From Nyssa sinensis (Eukaryota > Streptophyta > Magnoliopsida > Cornales > Nyssaceae): 64,000 bases of DNA. The translations under genes and the position numbers were made by a program. The stretch covers positions 35,126,597 to 35,190,596 of the forward strand of contig CM018038.1 of NCBI GenBank assembly GCA_008638375.1. Reading direction: 5' to 3'. Below are positions 1 through 11,983 of the stretch, piece by piece (the stretch's first letter is position 1; the number at the start of each line of letters is the position of its first letter). The notes beneath the pieces were generated by a model. It worked only from the letters and a program-made list of their open reading frames with translations, was not told where the DNA came from and did no database searches.

Positions 1-2491
1 TCCCGGAAAACCTTCTATTTGGGATCCTTTGCTAGTTGTGCCCTCGTCATCATAGGAGTAACTTCTCGTTCTTGGCTCATTTTTGTGTTTATTAAATTCT
101 CTGTTTAAAAACACAATTTACCGTGTCAAGAAAATAGATTTCTATAATCATACTCTTCTGGGAGTTCCATTAACTTAAATTTAAAGTTATTTATTTGGCA
201 TGTTTACGTGTCGTGTATTTTCGTGATTCATGTTCTCGTATGTGCCGTAGATTAGTACTTTGGCATTTCTTACATTTTAAGTCATTTGACAGATTCTATT
301 TATCAAATTTTATGTCTTTTTATTTTTGACATTTCTTTGGGTCAAATAGACTCTACCATTGAGTCCGGGGTGTCGAAGAAAGTCGGTTTAGGCTTTCTAA
401 GAATTAATTTTGGACTTTTATATGTAAAAGGGCAAAATGGTCATTTTATCGTTTTACGTGTCATATCTTTCCGTACTTCGTTTCGAAATTTGGACTCCAT
501 TTTTGAGTCCGGGATGTCAAAGAAAGTCAATTTAGACCTTCTCTGATTTCATTTTGGCTTTAGGGGTACCAGGGGTATTTTGGTCTTTTTACCCCTTTAC
601 GTGTCTTTATTTTTTGGGACCCCGTCTCATGTCGTGGACCTCACCATTGGACTCAGAAGGTCCAAAATAGTAAGAATACATTAATAACTTGTCAATTTTG
701 GTCAAGGGGTATTTTGGTCATTTATCCCTTAGTGTTTTTATTTTTCGGGCCTCGTCTCGTAAAACAGACCCTACCATTGATCTCAGAATGTCCAAAATAG
801 TAAAAATACACTATTCATAAGCTTAATTTGGACTTCGTTAGCTATATTTATGACCCAAGGGTAAAATAGAAATTTTATCTTAATTATAAAATAATTATTT
901 AATTATTTAAATATTTTCCTAGGGGTGTATTTGAACAAAATTCTCAAAATCTGGGCCACAAGTAGAATTTCCCAAAACAGTTGGGGTCAATCCTTAAATA
1001 ACCAAAGGTTTGGTTTATTTTATTTTTAAAATAAATTAAAAACCAAAGGGTTCGGTCCAGTTTTAAATGAACCAGTCCGGTTCAGTTGCAAACCAACCGG
1101 TTTAGCCGGTCTGCTTACATATGGCTGACGTCATCATGACGTCAGCCCTAGATCTCATTTAATTTAAACCGACACCCAAAACGGCGTCGTTGCATTTAAT
1201 CGGTGGTAAGCCCAGAGGCTGCCACCTGTCCGAGTCGACCCAGCCCTATTTTTAAAACGAGTTGACTCGTCTTCATCTTCCCCACGAGACCCCCTCTGAA
1301 AACCCTAATTTCCGAATCCATTTTTCTTCTATTTCGTGACGTTTCAACCAATCAATCTCCACTGTTTTGGTCCCAAATTATTCCTAAGGTATATACAAAT
1401 CGATTGGCATTCATTTTGGAGTTCAAAACCTCTTCGTATATTCGGTTTTAGACTCGATAATCTGAACTGTTATTTCCGTCGTTCATGCTTATTTCTTAAC
1501 CAAATTTCATGGGATTTCGTTTGTTATGATCCCCTCTTCATGGGGATTCATATCTTGTTCCTAAACATCGATTTAAACTAAGTTTTAAAAGGGTTGGGGT
1601 GTAACCCGTAACCTGCAACTAAACATTTGAGGGTCATTTTTTGAGATTTTAGGTCGCGGTCACATGTTTTTATAACCTTCATGGCTTCTTCTTGAAGCCT
1701 TGATATACCATTTTTGGTTTAGTTGCCATGGGTTCAGACCTGCTTCAAGCAAGGTCCTCCCATGGCGGTTCCTCTGGATTTCATGTTTGTGAGTCGTTTT
1801 CATGGCCTAATTTCATGCTCAATCAAGTCTTAAACACATATAATACATTATACGTATGAAAATAACCCTAAACAGTTCACATGAAATCAAACTTCTAGAG
1901 AGAGAATTTTAATTGTTTATGGGTTTACCTTTTTTCTACACTGTTTTCTCCTTCTTTCTTGCTCTGAACCTTCTTCTCTTCTCCTCAGTTTCCTCTTCTT
2001 TTGGTTTCTTCGTGAGAGATCAACATGCTTTGCATGTTTTGGCTTTTAAAGCAAGAGTAGCCGAACTCTCTCTCTCCTCCATACTCTCTCTCTCTCTCTC
2101 TCTCTTTGATTTCATAGCCCTACTCTAGACTTTCCATCTCATTAATTTTTGATTTTTCTCTTTCAACTTTGCATTAAATTTCTATAAGATATTTATACAT
2201 ATAATATATACATATATATACATATACACATATATACAAGACACACACACACACACACCAGCCGACACACACACACCTTTTCACACTTTTCCCATTTTAC
2301 TTTTTAACATTTTTACATATATCATTTAATTAATATATATACATATATATATCCATTTAATTAATACATATATATATATATACATTTCTTATAATTAATT
2401 AATTAAATTAATAATTAATTATATATATATATAATCTCTTTTTCTCGAAATACGGGTCATGTGACCCGGTATCCCGGGTCGGGATATTACA
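1..2491 (-). mobile_element. Truncated LTR of a Ty3/gypsy element (cut by window edge)
   Basis: The right end reads GGGTCGGGATATTACA, the reverse complement of an LTR start of the same form as the one at 29941. Positions 180-830 align closely, in opposite orientation, with about 31700-32400 of the solo LTR at 29941-34073; for example the phrases around 280-320 and 349-540 are shared. Element sense is therefore the minus strand. The left part lies outside the window, so solo LTR and 3' end of a full element cannot be told apart. It contains a diverged internal module (349, 492, 636, 766), a CT run near 2086-2105 and AT/AC microsatellites at 2195-2440. No convincing coding sequence is present. 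Confidence 0.8.
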
Positions 2492-3060
2492 CTTGAATGC
2501 TAATAGAATGACTTCTAGACTTTGAGGCAAAGATTCTCAAAAAAATTGGGAAAATAGTTGAATTGATCTAGACCTTTACTAGGACTGAACATGATTAGAA
2601 CTCGAGTTAATTTAGAAGGATTATGTGATAAGAATAAGCTCAAATAATTCCTTTTAAAAGTCATTTTGTTGGCCCATTAGCGAAAAAAGTCAAAATTGTT
2701 TGGAAAAATCAAAATTTTGAAATCTTGGCAAAAATGGGAAAGTGGCCTCTATGTTTGTCGATCGGCACCTATCGAGTTTCGATTGCACTCACTTGTGTGC
2801 TAATCGGCACACAATGAATGTCGATCGGCACTCAGCCCCTATGCCAATCGATTAATAGAGAGATATTTTTTTACTTTCTCAGCTTTTTTCGACTGCGCTA
2901 AGATGTGCAAAAAATCTATGCATGTCTTACCAAAATTGAGTTTAGGGTCTTAAATCATGAATCTAGGGTAGACTATATGTATAACATTTAGACCAGGTAA
3001 AGGTTTCAAGGCTCCCCTTTATGACAAGACGTGTTATATACCTCCCATAATCATTAGAAT
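2492..3060. other. Repeat-derived host DNA between two LTR insertions
   Basis: No gene is visible. The sequence continues, after removal of the element at 3066-11978 and one GTAAT copy, into 11984-13146. A short stretch with recurring TCGATCGGCAC-type words lies at 2757-2852. I see no coding signal and cannot classify it further. Confidence 0.5.
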
Positions 3061-3065
3061 GTAAT
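3061..3065. repeat. Target-site duplication GTAAT (left copy)
   Basis: GTAAT immediately precedes the TG of the left LTR and is repeated exactly at 11979-11983, just after the CA of the right LTR. A 5-bp duplication is the usual product of Ty3/gypsy integrases. Confidence 0.95.
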
Positions 3066-6057
3066 TGTCACGCCCCGAATTTCCCACGAACCCGGGGCGC
3101 GAGTAACGAGACAGAAAGTAAAATAAATAAAAGGACAAAAGTAATTAAATTCAATAAACATGCGTCCATCATCATCCATACACAAAATAACATAAGATAC
3201 ATCGTTCAGGAGTCGTTCGGGCTTAAGCCCTTACATTTCAATATACAAGTCTCATGGACAAAATATAACAAGTGTTTTCCCTTATCAAAGCATCACTGGG
3301 TCTCAAGCAGCTGGGGGGTCCTCATCTGAAAAATGTTGCCCACGAATGGGTCAGCTCAACTGCTGGTATGATGAAATGCTAATGCCAGAAATAAAGCTAA
3401 GGCGTGGCATGTGCAAAGTGTACATTTATTTCTAAATGACATTCAAGCATCGCAGTAATATATATGAATGGTATGCGTGACACGCCCATGCACAACTCTA
3501 TGCCGCACCCACGCACCCATGTCTCATTTACGGGTACTCCCCGATGGCATGAAGTACCAATGCAATGGCCGATTTTGGGTTTTTCACCACAGGATCTACA
3601 CCCTCATAATGCAAAGCACCATGTGCTTACCCACGCTATGTTCTCAAGGAATTCATCATATGCCAATATGCCAATGCGATCTCAATGAACATGAATCTCA
3701 ACAATATAACATGCTCGGACAATAAGAAGTAAATCACTAATCGGTTCCGTATACATGCATATCTCATATGTTCGTACATCATGATTCATGTTCTTCACTT
3801 TATTAATTTGCAAGTAACACATAACTTGTGAACAACCAATTCCAAATAAACAGGTAAACACATTACAGATAAACACATACAGCATTCCAGTCATTCACAA
3901 ATATTCCTAACTTAACTTCATTTCTAACACTAGCAAAACACCATACCTGATGGGTTGGTATCAACCCTAGAAGATCGCGAACTATATGTAACTGAACAGA
4001 CGGATGAAAATGTAAGAGATCAGATCGCCTCCTCCTGTCCTGTCAGTGTCCCTAAAAGTAGGAATTACAATTTAGTCCATTGTTGTTTGAATGTATGCTA
4101 TTCATCAAATTTTATGTCTTTAAATTCATAGGTTTCTATTCTGCTAAATTAAACTCTGCCATTGGTTTTAGAACGTTTAAGAAAGTAAGTCTAGGTTTTT
4201 GTAGAACTCAATTCGGACACCGGGGTTCAAAAGGGCAAAACAGTCATTTTGCACTTTACATGTGTCCTTACATTTCGTGACCTCTTTTCACAAATCGGAC
4301 TCCACGGTTGAGTCCGAAATGTTCGAGATAATAAAATTCCACTATTTGTTTACCTAATTCGAAGTTCGTTTGACTGTGTTTCAATCTAGGGGCATTTTGG
4401 TAATTTTAAGGGTTACTACGGGTCTTTTATTTTTCGGGACCCCGTCTCGTAAAACGGACCTCACCATTGGTCTCGAAATAGTCGAGATAGTCAAAATACA
4501 CTAATGACTTGTCTCATTTGGACTCCGGGATGTTTTTGAATATTTAATTAATTAAATTAATTTATTAATTAATTAATTAAATTAATATTTTATTAATATT
4601 TTATTCATGTGGGTCAAAACATAATTCTTAACAGTTGGGGGGTCAATTCATAAATTTCGTAACTCCTTGGGTCAGTTTATAATTTCTAAAAGTCAAGGGG
4701 TCAATTCGTAATTTAAGAAAATCTCATTCTCACCATGGATAGCCAAACAGTGTATAGGGACAGAACAGGGATAGGATATCCCCATTCTGATTCCAATTTC
4801 TATTTCAATTTCTTATGCACGTAACCAAACACTCCCAATCTCATTTTAACTTAAAACCTGAGCGTGACACGTGGCAGGGTGGTTCGGCCCAAGCCCGACC
4901 CGGACCCGACCCGAACCCAGAACCCGACCCGGTCACCCCATCCTCTTCCCCGTTTTTCCGGCGACGCCCCGTAGGGTTCCGGCGCCTTCTCCGGCGCCGG
5001 CGACCCTTTTCCGGCGAGATTTCTTCGACTTTTTAACACGGTTTTCTTCGGTTTTTCTAGGGGATTACGTATCCCGAGTTGGTTTTCCCCCTTCATCACT
5101 CGGAACCCTTCGAAATGACCAGAACCGTAGCTCCGGCCACCCCAAACCCAGATTCCGGCCAGCTGTGTTTTCACGGTTTTAAGCTTGGTTTTTAATGGTT
5201 TCAACTCCCACCAATCTCTAATGGTTTTCCACACTATCCAGCAACACTTCCATAAGGCTAAACCAACGTTTTTAAGCCAAAAGAACATGAAACCCGAATA
5301 TTATCCCCGACCTGCAACTCCCAGTTTCTCTCTCATTTCTCAACCATTTCTTCTCATTCTTTTTGCAAATTAATCCCTACATTATGCTCTAAAAGGTTCT
5401 ACGATTTAAATCAACTGAAATGCTCTAAAAAAATTTGAAACAGAGGTGACCCACTTACCCGAACCTTCGGCCGTTTCTCTCTCTAGCCGTGCCCTCTTCC
5501 ACCTTCTTGCTCCGAGCCCAACCCAGCCTCCACTCTCTTTCTCAGAACTCTGTTTCCCTCTCTCACCTTCTGCTTCTTTTCTTTTCTTCTCTTTCCACCC
5601 GAGAATGCATCATTCTTTTTCTCTTCACTTCCTCTCTCTATATCTCTCTCTCTCTCTCTCTAAATCCGACCCACTCTCTGGCAACCCCACTGCCACACAC
5701 AACTCTACTCACACACTCCATCCCCCCACTCCTCATTGAGTGTAACACACTCAATCCACACACACCCACACACACAACCGGCCCACACATACATGCACAC
5801 ACTGTGCACTGTTATGTACATATATATATATATATACACAAATAAATACATATATATATTCTCTAAATTTAATTATGCATGTAATATATATATATATATA
5901 CATGCACATGTAGCATACACATAATTGTACACATACAATACACACATCACATTCTTAATAATGATAATAATAGTAATAATAATAATAATTAATTAATCAA
6001 TTAACAATTGCAAGAATAAATAATAATAATAAAAAAAAAATTTTTCATGTTATAACA
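3066..6057 (-). repeat. 3' LTR (2992 bp) of the young gypsy element
   Basis: On the plus strand it starts TGTCACGCCCCG and ends CATGTTATAACA. It matches 8988-11978 throughout at a fixed offset of 5922, dropping to 5921 after a C-run that is five long here (5087-5091) and four long in the partner (11009-11012). I saw no substitution between the copies by eye. It carries three palindromic modules (about 4152, 4297, 4456), a GC-rich patch near 4860-5010, a CT run near 5640 and AT/AC microsatellites at 5740-5930. Confidence 0.95.
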
Positions 6058-6070
6058 TCCTTCCCTCCTT
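6058..6070 (-). promoter_or_regulatory. Polypurine tract (plus-strand DNA primer)
   Basis: On the minus strand the 13 bases directly upstream of the 3' LTR read AAGGAGGGAAGGA, all purine. This is the expected position and composition of the RNase H-resistant primer for second-strand synthesis. Confidence 0.9.
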
Positions 6071-6122
6071 ACAAAAATTTCGTCCCGAAATTTGAAATAA
6101 CATAGAACCAAAAGAAAATACA

Positions 6123-7115
6123 TCACTGATCAAATAACTCAGGGTACCTAACTCGAACCTCGGCCTCACGCTCCCACGTAGCCTCCTCAACCCCATGGTG
6201 GTTCCAACGAACCTTGACCAAAGGGATGGTCCTACCTCGCAAAACCTGGTCCCTCGAGTCCAATATCTCTACGGGTCTCTGGTCATAGGAAGCGTCCTCC
6301 TCTAACTGAAGATCTACCCAGTCAAGTACATGTGAGGGGTCGGGATGGTACTTCCTCAGCATAGATACGTGGAAGACGTCATGAACCCCTGATAGCTGTG
6401 GTGGTAAGGCTAGCTTATAAGCCACCTCACCAACTCTCCCAAGTATCTCAAAAGGACCTATGAATCGTGGCGATAGCTTCCCACCGCGCCCAAATCTCCT
6501 CAAACCTCGTCTGGGAGATACCTTGAGGAACACATGGTCCCCCACCTCAAATACCAAGAGTCGTCGCCTCCTAACTGCGTAACTCCTCTGGCGACTCTGG
6601 CTGGCAACAAGCGCTGCCTGATCACTTGTATCTTGTCTGTGGTCTCACGGACTATATCAGATCCTAAAACACTTGTCTCCTTTACTCCTGTCCAATACAC
6701 CGGTGAACTACTAGCTACGGTTGCAGGCAACTCTACTAAAGCAAGGTGATCCTCTCAGCTACCCCTGAAGTCCATAACGCAGTCTCTAAGTATGTCCTCT
6801 AGGATCTGAATGGTACACCCTGACTGACCATCAGTCCGGGGACGACAGGTAGCACTAAACTTAGCTAAGTCCCTAAGGCTGTCTGAAGGCTCTGCCAAAA
6901 CCGGGCAGTGAAACGTGGGTTCCTATCTCATGAATCAAAGAAAAACATCTCCCTCAGAAGCATACACCGCCCCTCTTTCCCTGTAGCAGCCTATGCTCGT
7001 CTAAAGTGTAAATAACCGATCTATCTCCAGCGTAATACCACTACTAGCCGCATCAATTAAGCTGAAAAATCTTAATAAGGTATGTGGTCAGCCATCTCCA
7101 TCGAGTAATCTCTAC
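6123..7115 (-). pseudogene. Degraded integrase C-terminus with chromodomain
   Basis: Minus-strand frames give, in order, YSMEMADHI-like residues near 7090-7110, DRNPRFTARFWQSLQTALGT near 6890-6950, a TDGQS...QILEDILRDCVMDF stretch near 6770-6840, VIRQRLLPA near 6600, then SQSRQRSYAVRRRRL and VGDHVFLKV leading into 6123-6557. That last segment is open: GPFEIL and VFHVS mark the GPY/F module, and PVEILDSRD...VKVRW...EATWE...YPELF is a chromodomain. These are the end of a Ty3/gypsy integrase. Reading frames shift at least once near 6590, and a stop follows the CVMDFRGS stretch. The catalytic D,D-E core is incomplete and nothing recognisable as protease, reverse transcriptase or RNase H precedes it. 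It cannot encode a working integrase. Only the tail domain could be translated, and I have no evidence that it is. Confidence 0.88.
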
Positions 7116-7194
7116 AGATTCTCGTAAGCATCACTCTATCCCTAATATCATGTCAACATAGTAAATATGAATGAATGAGATGCACTATGATCTA

Positions 7195-8778
7195 TCAATA
7201 TGCTAGTCCATAAACTAAACATAAAGATGTACCTCGTACTACGGATGGCCCAGCAGCAGAAGCCTCTGGGGTGGCAACCGCATACACTCTGCCCTGTACG
7301 GTCTGACCCTGTCTGCCTCCCCCTCTCGGGGCGGGGGCTCTAACACTCAATGCTGAGGGTGCTGGCTGATAAATAGGTGTTGGGGGTCTATAGTCCGACT
7401 GTGGCTGGGGCAAAGGCACCTGGGTGTGCTGGTAATAGTGGGGGCTCGGTGTGCTCTGTGAGGTCTGCCCCTGAGGGCAGTGGGCCTTGATATGGCCCGG
7501 CTGCTGACATGTATAGCACACTGGTGTGGCCCTCCAGGCCTGACTCTGAGACTGGGATGGAAGTGGTAGCTGGCTCGGTCCTGTCCCTGATCCCTGACTA
7601 GGATCTCTCTGTGGGCAATCAGTCATCCTGTGGCCAGGCTGTCCACACTGGTAGCATGTGAGGGTCAGCTGTGGTGCCCCTCCTCGAGGAGTAGTAGACA
7701 TAGTGGGCTGGGGAGCTAAAAGCTGCATAGGTCTCTGGGATGTAGATGGAGAAGAGGTACTGCCCCGGAACTTCTTCGGTGGTCTCCCACCTGAATGAGC
7801 TGGGACGGTCACAGTAGGCTGAGCTGGTGTAAATGCTAGTGCTGTGGCTGGCCTGGTCTGAGTCCGGGACTCCCTAATCCCTCTGAGAGCTGCCAACTCC
7901 CTCTCTACCCTCGTGGCCCTGATCACAGCCTCCTCGTAAGTGTCAATGATGTGACCCGCTAGTCTATCCCTGATAGAGGTCTTCAGCCCCTCTAGAAAAT
8001 GATAAACTCTCAGCTCCTCTACCCCAACAATATGCGGGGCAAACCTGCCCAATGCGGTAAACTGGGACTCATACTGCGTCACGGTCATGTCCCTCTGTAG
8101 TAAGGTCTCAAACTCTCTCCTGAACCCGACCCTAGCAGTCGCTGGAAAGTAGTGGTCATTGAACATGGCCACAAATGCATCCCACCCCTCTCCGAACCTG
8201 CTAATCCTGCTGGCAGATACCTTCCACCACTGGCTCGCTAGCCCTGTAAACTGGAAGGTGGCACATCGTATCCTCAGGTGTGGCTCATCAATCCCTAGTG
8301 AGTCCAGGATCCTCACAATCTGATCCAGCCACTCCTCGGCCACTAAGGGATCAGGCTGTCCTGCAAATGACGGTGGCCTCATACGCTGAAACGCCTTCAT
8401 GACGAAGGTATCTCTGGTCTCCCCACCGGCCGCTCTGGCCGCGGCACCGGCAGCCCTGGCCTCGGCCTCAGCCGCCCTGGCCTCAGCATCAGTGGTCCGG
8501 GCATCCTGCATAGCACGGAAACACTCCTGTATAATGGTCGCCAAATCTCTGGCGCCAATAGTCTGCCCCACCTCCTCCACAGGGGCTGGAGCAATACCCT
8601 CCCCAGCTGCACTATGCTCGGGAACGTCAGCTGGGGCAACTACCTCCTCAACCACGTCAGGAATAGGGGCAGCAGCTCTGGGTCTGCCACGACGAGGCTG
8701 GGCGGCACCTCGAGGCACACCCCTACCCCTACCCCCTCTGGGTGGTCTGCCTCTCGTAGGAGCTCGTCTAGGAGGCAT
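7195..8778 (-). CDS. gag: Gag polyprotein of Tekay-like Ty3/gypsy element
   Basis: An open frame of 527 codons from the methionine at 8778 (MPPRRAPTRGR). An in-frame ATG at 8811 adds 11 residues, but the internal start fits the basic N-terminus typical of this lineage. The order is: Arg/Gly/Pro-rich N-terminus; an Ala/Glu-rich probable helix with AEARAAGAAARAAG; the retrotransposon gag capsid region with WLDQIVRIL, QWWK and FNDHYFP motifs; and two CCHC zinc knuckles at about residues 375-388 (CYQCGQPGHRMTDC) and 421-434 (CYTCQQPGHIKAHC), separated by a Ser/Gln/Pro linker. Gag forms the virus-like particle and packages RNA. The frame ends soon after SVVRGT, the point where protease normally begins, consistent with the deletion joint lying here. 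It has no internal stop and is far more GC-rich than its surroundings. Confidence 0.92.
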   Translation of the reverse strand: MPPRRAPTRGRPPRGGRGRGVPRGAAQPRRGRPRAAAPIPDVVEEVVAPADVPEHSAAGEGIAPAPVEEVGQTIGARDLATIIQECFRAMQDARTTDAEARAAEAEARAAGAAARAAGGETRDTFVMKAFQRMRPPSFAGQPDPLVAEEWLDQIVRILDSLGIDEPHLRIRCATFQFTGLASQWWKVSASRISRFGEGWDAFVAMFNDHYFPATARVGFRREFETLLQRDMTVTQYESQFTALGRFAPHIVGVEELRVYHFLEGLKTSIRDRLAGHIIDTYEEAVIRATRVERELAALRGIRESRTQTRPATALAFTPAQPTVTVPAHSGGRPPKKFRGSTSSPSTSQRPMQLLAPQPTMSTTPRGGAPQLTLTCYQCGQPGHRMTDCPQRDPSQGSGTGPSQLPLPSQSQSQAWRATPVCYTCQQPGHIKAHCPQGQTSQSTPSPHYYQHTQVPLPQPQSDYRPPTPIYQPAPSALSVRAPAPRGGGRQGQTVQGRVYAVATPEASAAGPSVVRGTSLCLVYGLAY

Positions 8779-8970
8779 GTCTACAAGTCCAAAAGAAAAA
8801 TTCGATATCACTTTTTCACGTAATCACAATAAGGCATGCATTAAGACACATAATCACGTAGCACATAGGATCCTATCACATGTTGCTAACAGTTCACACT
8901 AAGTCTCATTCTCTTCTCTAGGGTCTCATGGTGTTAAACAACACCCCACAGTCTCTAGGTATTCGAACCT

Positions 8971-8984
8971 ATGCTCTGATACCA
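8971..8984 (-). promoter_or_regulatory. Primer-binding site, initiator tRNA-Met type
   Basis: On the minus strand, three bases (ACG) after the 5' LTR end, the sequence is TGGTATCAGAGCAT. This is the standard complement of the 3' end of plant initiator tRNA-Met, used to prime minus-strand DNA. Confidence 0.93.
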
Positions 8985-8987
8985 CGT

Positions 8988-11978
8988 TGTCACGCCCCGA
9001 ATTTCCCACGAACCCGGGGCGCGAGTAACGAGACAGAAAGTAAAATAAATAAAAGGACAAAAGTAATTAAATTCAATAAACATGCGTCCATCATCATCCA
9101 TACACAAAATAACATAAGATACATCGTTCAGGAGTCGTTCGGGCTTAAGCCCTTACATTTCAATATACAAGTCTCATGGACAAAATATAACAAGTGTTTT
9201 CCCTTATCAAAGCATCACTGGGTCTCAAGCAGCTGGGGGGTCCTCATCTGAAAAATGTTGCCCACGAATGGGTCAGCTCAACTGCTGGTATGATGAAATG
9301 CTAATGCCAGAAATAAAGCTAAGGCGTGGCATGTGCAAAGTGTACATTTATTTCTAAATGACATTCAAGCATCGCAGTAATATATATGAATGGTATGCGT
9401 GACACGCCCATGCACAACTCTATGCCGCACCCACGCACCCATGTCTCATTTACGGGTACTCCCCGATGGCATGAAGTACCAATGCAATGGCCGATTTTGG
9501 GTTTTTCACCACAGGATCTACACCCTCATAATGCAAAGCACCATGTGCTTACCCACGCTATGTTCTCAAGGAATTCATCATATGCCAATATGCCAATGCG
9601 ATCTCAATGAACATGAATCTCAACAATATAACATGCTCGGACAATAAGAAGTAAATCACTAATCGGTTCCGTATACATGCATATCTCATATGTTCGTACA
9701 TCATGATTCATGTTCTTCACTTTATTAATTTGCAAGTAACACATAACTTGTGAACAACCAATTCCAAATAAACAGGTAAACACATTACAGATAAACACAT
9801 ACAGCATTCCAGTCATTCACAAATATTCCTAACTTAACTTCATTTCTAACACTAGCAAAACACCATACCTGATGGGTTGGTATCAACCCTAGAAGATCGC
9901 GAACTATATGTAACTGAACAGACGGATGAAAATGTAAGAGATCAGATCGCCTCCTCCTGTCCTGTCAGTGTCCCTAAAAGTAGGAATTACAATTTAGTCC
10001 ATTGTTGTTTGAATGTATGCTATTCATCAAATTTTATGTCTTTAAATTCATAGGTTTCTATTCTGCTAAATTAAACTCTGCCATTGGTTTTAGAACGTTT
10101 AAGAAAGTAAGTCTAGGTTTTTGTAGAACTCAATTCGGACACCGGGGTTCAAAAGGGCAAAACAGTCATTTTGCACTTTACATGTGTCCTTACATTTCGT
10201 GACCTCTTTTCACAAATCGGACTCCACGGTTGAGTCCGAAATGTTCGAGATAATAAAATTCCACTATTTGTTTACCTAATTCGAAGTTCGTTTGACTGTG
10301 TTTCAATCTAGGGGCATTTTGGTAATTTTAAGGGTTACTACGGGTCTTTTATTTTTCGGGACCCCGTCTCGTAAAACGGACCTCACCATTGGTCTCGAAA
10401 TAGTCGAGATAGTCAAAATACACTAATGACTTGTCTCATTTGGACTCCGGGATGTTTTTGAATATTTAATTAATTAAATTAATTTATTAATTAATTAATT
10501 AAATTAATATTTTATTAATATTTTATTCATGTGGGTCAAAACATAATTCTTAACAGTTGGGGGGTCAATTCATAAATTTCGTAACTCCTTGGGTCAGTTT
10601 ATAATTTCTAAAAGTCAAGGGGTCAATTCGTAATTTAAGAAAATCTCATTCTCACCATGGATAGCCAAACAGTGTATAGGGACAGAACAGGGATAGGATA
10701 TCCCCATTCTGATTCCAATTTCTATTTCAATTTCTTATGCACGTAACCAAACACTCCCAATCTCATTTTAACTTAAAACCTGAGCGTGACACGTGGCAGG
10801 GTGGTTCGGCCCAAGCCCGACCCGGACCCGACCCGAACCCAGAACCCGACCCGGTCACCCCATCCTCTTCCCCGTTTTTCCGGCGACGCCCCGTAGGGTT
10901 CCGGCGCCTTCTCCGGCGCCGGCGACCCTTTTCCGGCGAGATTTCTTCGACTTTTTAACACGGTTTTCTTCGGTTTTTCTAGGGGATTACGTATCCCGAG
11001 TTGGTTTTCCCCTTCATCACTCGGAACCCTTCGAAATGACCAGAACCGTAGCTCCGGCCACCCCAAACCCAGATTCCGGCCAGCTGTGTTTTCACGGTTT
11101 TAAGCTTGGTTTTTAATGGTTTCAACTCCCACCAATCTCTAATGGTTTTCCACACTATCCAGCAACACTTCCATAAGGCTAAACCAACGTTTTTAAGCCA
11201 AAAGAACATGAAACCCGAATATTATCCCCGACCTGCAACTCCCAGTTTCTCTCTCATTTCTCAACCATTTCTTCTCATTCTTTTTGCAAATTAATCCCTA
11301 CATTATGCTCTAAAAGGTTCTACGATTTAAATCAACTGAAATGCTCTAAAAAAATTTGAAACAGAGGTGACCCACTTACCCGAACCTTCGGCCGTTTCTC
11401 TCTCTAGCCGTGCCCTCTTCCACCTTCTTGCTCCGAGCCCAACCCAGCCTCCACTCTCTTTCTCAGAACTCTGTTTCCCTCTCTCACCTTCTGCTTCTTT
11501 TCTTTTCTTCTCTTTCCACCCGAGAATGCATCATTCTTTTTCTCTTCACTTCCTCTCTCTATATCTCTCTCTCTCTCTCTCTAAATCCGACCCACTCTCT
11601 GGCAACCCCACTGCCACACACAACTCTACTCACACACTCCATCCCCCCACTCCTCATTGAGTGTAACACACTCAATCCACACACACCCACACACACAACC
11701 GGCCCACACATACATGCACACACTGTGCACTGTTATGTACATATATATATATATATACACAAATAAATACATATATATATTCTCTAAATTTAATTATGCA
11801 TGTAATATATATATATATATACATGCACATGTAGCATACACATAATTGTACACATACAATACACACATCACATTCTTAATAATGATAATAATAGTAATAA
11901 TAATAATAATTAATTAATCAATTAACAATTGCAAGAATAAATAATAATAATAAAAAAAAAATTTTTCATGTTATAACA
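8988..11978 (-). repeat. 5' LTR (2991 bp) of the young gypsy element
   Basis: It has the same ends as the partner LTR (TGTCACGCCCCG ... CATGTTATAACA on the plus strand) and the same internal content. It differs only by one C fewer at 11009-11012 as far as I can see. In element sense it lies upstream of gag and so contains the promoter; I cannot pick a unique TATA box because of the AT microsatellites at 11740-11840. Confidence 0.95.
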
Positions 11979-11983
11979 GTAAT
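11979..11983. repeat. Target-site duplication GTAAT (right copy)
   Basis: Exact repeat of 3061-3065, directly after the CA end of the right LTR. Confidence 0.95.

Larger units (their letters stand above)
3066..11978 (-). mobile_element. Young non-autonomous Ty3/gypsy (Tekay-like) retrotransposon with gag only
   Basis: The element is 8913 bp, bounded by TG...CA LTRs and flanked by GTAAT on both sides. Read on the minus strand the order is 5' LTR (8988-11978), initiator-tRNA-Met-type primer site (8971-8984), gag (7195-8778), broken integrase with chromodomain (6123 to about 7115), polypurine tract (6058-6070), 3' LTR (3066-6057). Protease, reverse transcriptase, RNase H and most of the integrase core are absent, so the 2930-bp interior is about 3 kb short of an autonomous element. 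The chromodomain, long LTRs and tRNA-Met primer site fit the Tekay/Del chromovirus lineage. It resembles the gag-only class described in plants as TR-GAG elements. The near-identical LTRs indicate a very recent insertion. Confidence 0.95.

Noticed and set aside
4815..5288. Overlapping frames on both strands in the LTR, with identical copies at 10737-11209
   Set aside because: They lie in the GC-rich patch of the LTR, overlap each other on both strands, and change with the one-base C-run difference. There is no domain or conserved start.
8399..8902. Long plus-strand open frame (167 codons) opposite gag
   Set aside because: It is the shadow of GC-rich gag codons on the other strand. The Ala/Ser/Thr repeats mirror the Ala/Arg-rich gag N-terminus and there is no independent signal.
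3066..11978. Segmental or assembly duplication of 3 kb
   Set aside because: The repeats have TG/CA ends, a 5-bp target duplication outside, and a primer site and polypurine tract at the correct inner edges, so they are LTRs.
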